Part shown: one piece after another, positions 5,303 through 5,942 of the stretch | Position numbering within the stretch: position 1 is the first letter of the stretch | Layout of the letters: each line of letters starts with the position of its first letter | Position numbers and translations under genes: made by a program | Assembly: GCA_003162555.1 (NCBI GenBank) | Contig: PMNQ01000191.1 | Span: 1 to 5,942, forward strand | DNA length: 5,942 nucleotides | Direction: 5' to 3' | Origin: Gammaproteobacteria bacterium | GTDB lineage: Bacteria; Pseudomonadota; Gammaproteobacteria; Steroidobacterales; Steroidobacteraceae | The notes under the pieces: generated by a model | Told to the model about the DNA's origin: nothing | Seen by the model: the letters and a program-made list of their open reading frames with translations, nothing else | Databases searched by the model: none

Positions 5303-5942
5303 TTGAAGCCCGCTCCGATCGTGTTGCTGCTCGCCGCTGCACTGGCTGGTGCGGCCGTTGGATTCCTCGTGTATCGCCACAACGCGTCCGTCGCGCCTGG
5401 CCTGGCGCCGCTGGCCCGGGCGGCAGCACCCGTCTCAGCCTCCGCTTCGGCGCCAGACCCGACTGCTGCACCAGAGCCGGCGGCGCCGACGATCCCGGCC
5501 ACCGTGCCGGACATCTCGTTGCCGGACCTCGCGGGTAAACCGGAGGCGCTGCGCTCGGCCGACGGCCACCCGCGGCTCTATAACTTCTGGGCCACCTGGT
5601 GCGAGCCCTGCCGGCGGGAGATCCCGCTGCTGAACACGCTGCAGGACGCCTACGCCGGCGACGGCTTGCAGATCGTCGGTATCGCCGTCGACTTCCGCGA
5701 CGCGGTGCAGAAGTACCTCAAGACCACCCGGTTGCACTACGCCTCGCTGGTCGGTGAAGAGGACGGCTACGCGGCCGCACAGAAATTCGGCATGGACCTG
5801 GTCCTGCCGTTCTCGGTGTTCGCCGATGAGCAGAGCCGGATCGTCGCGGTGAAGGTAGGCGAACTGCACCGGGATGAGGCCGAGGCGATCCTGGCGCAGA
5901 TGCGGCTGCTTAAGGCACACAGGACCGGCTTGCCAGAGGCGC
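5303..5942 (+). CDS. TlpA/ResA-like membrane-anchored thioredoxin, 3' end cut by window edge
   Basis: At least 213 codons are open to the right edge. The preferred start is TTG 5303, giving MKPAPIVLLLAAALAGAAVG, a basic residue followed by a signal anchor (5-24). GTG 5321 is an in-frame alternative. The ribosome-binding site is weak (GGGTGG, 5287-5292). A Pro/Ala-rich linker (about 31-67) leads into a TlpA-type thioredoxin domain: VPDISLPDLAGKP (68-80), LYNFWATWCEPCRREIPLL with catalytic C100/C103, LQIVGIAVDF (122-131), and the cis-Pro segment VLPFSVF (167-173, P169). Such proteins act in the periplasm as thiol reductants, for example in cytochrome c maturation, and receive electrons from DsbD or CcdA. 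Six bases after dsbD and in the same frame, it is almost certainly co-transcribed, suggesting DsbD is its reductant. The true substrate cannot be told from sequence. Nearly all of the domain is present, so the missing part is probably short. Confidence 0.9.
   Translation, partial: MKPAPIVLLLAAALAGAAVGFLVYRHNASVAPGLAPLARAAAPVSASASAPDPTAAPEPAAPTIPATVPDISLPDLAGKPEALRSADGHPRLYNFWATWCEPCRREIPLLNTLQDAYAGDGLQIVGIAVDFRDAVQKYLKTTRLHYASLVGEEDGYAAAQKFGMDLVLPFSVFADEQSRIVAVKVGELHRDEAEAILAQMRLLKAHRTGLPEA

Noticed and set aside
4115..5380. Long open frame of 421 codons on the minus strand opposite dsbD
   Set aside because: It is rich in Arg, His and Gln, has no recognisable domain, and mirrors the codon-position bias of the GC-rich dsbD gene, whose product is unmistakable.
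1..5942. CRISPR arrays, insertion sequences, rRNA or complete tRNA genes
   Set aside because: No regularly spaced repeats, transposase-like reading frames, terminal inverted repeats or full cloverleaf sequences were seen anywhere in the window.

Overview
The window looks like a chromosomal segment of a moderately GC-rich gammaproteobacterium. The support is a GroES gene under a CIRCE-type operator and a heat-shock-like promoter, a divergent full-length DsbD, and a TlpA-family thioredoxin directly after dsbD. Divergent groES and dsbD neighbourhoods are familiar from gammaproteobacteria, E. coli included. CIRCE control of groESL within that class is known from the Xanthomonas/Xylella group and relatives. 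The exact genus cannot be read from the window.

Layout. (1) Bases 1-406: the 5' 92 codons of groES on the minus strand, with its Shine-Dalgarno, a degenerate CIRCE element, and a -35/-10 pair readable as sigma70- or sigma32-type. (2) About 428-902: roughly 475 bases with no convincing gene. It holds several small dyads and probably the promoter of the next operon. (3) Bases 903-3247: a tightly packed plus-strand operon of four predicted outer-membrane lipoproteins. They are a CsgG/HfaB-family protein with a C-terminal extension, a 104-aa protein with a PEGA-like beta domain, a DUF4810 protein, and a DUF799/GNA1162 protein. Spacings are +4, -4 and -4 bases. (4) Bases 3248-3415: a short intergenic stretch ending in a small hairpin. 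(5) Bases 3416-5296: dsbD. (6) From 5303 to the right edge: a membrane-anchored TlpA-like thioredoxin in the same reading frame as dsbD, with one TGA and two codons between them.

The two right-hand genes form a thiol-redox unit: DsbD carries electrons across the inner membrane and the TlpA-like protein is a plausible periplasmic recipient. The four lipoproteins form a separate envelope unit. Each has only one cysteine, the lipidated one, so none can be a disulfide substrate of the neighbouring Dsb genes. Their base composition is also lower (30/60 G+C in 1081-1140 against 42/60 in 4501-4560), which fits a cassette inserted between groES and dsbD.

The best candidate for something under-described is the four-lipoprotein operon, in particular its small PEGA-like second member alongside the recurrent CsgG/DUF4810/DUF799 trio.
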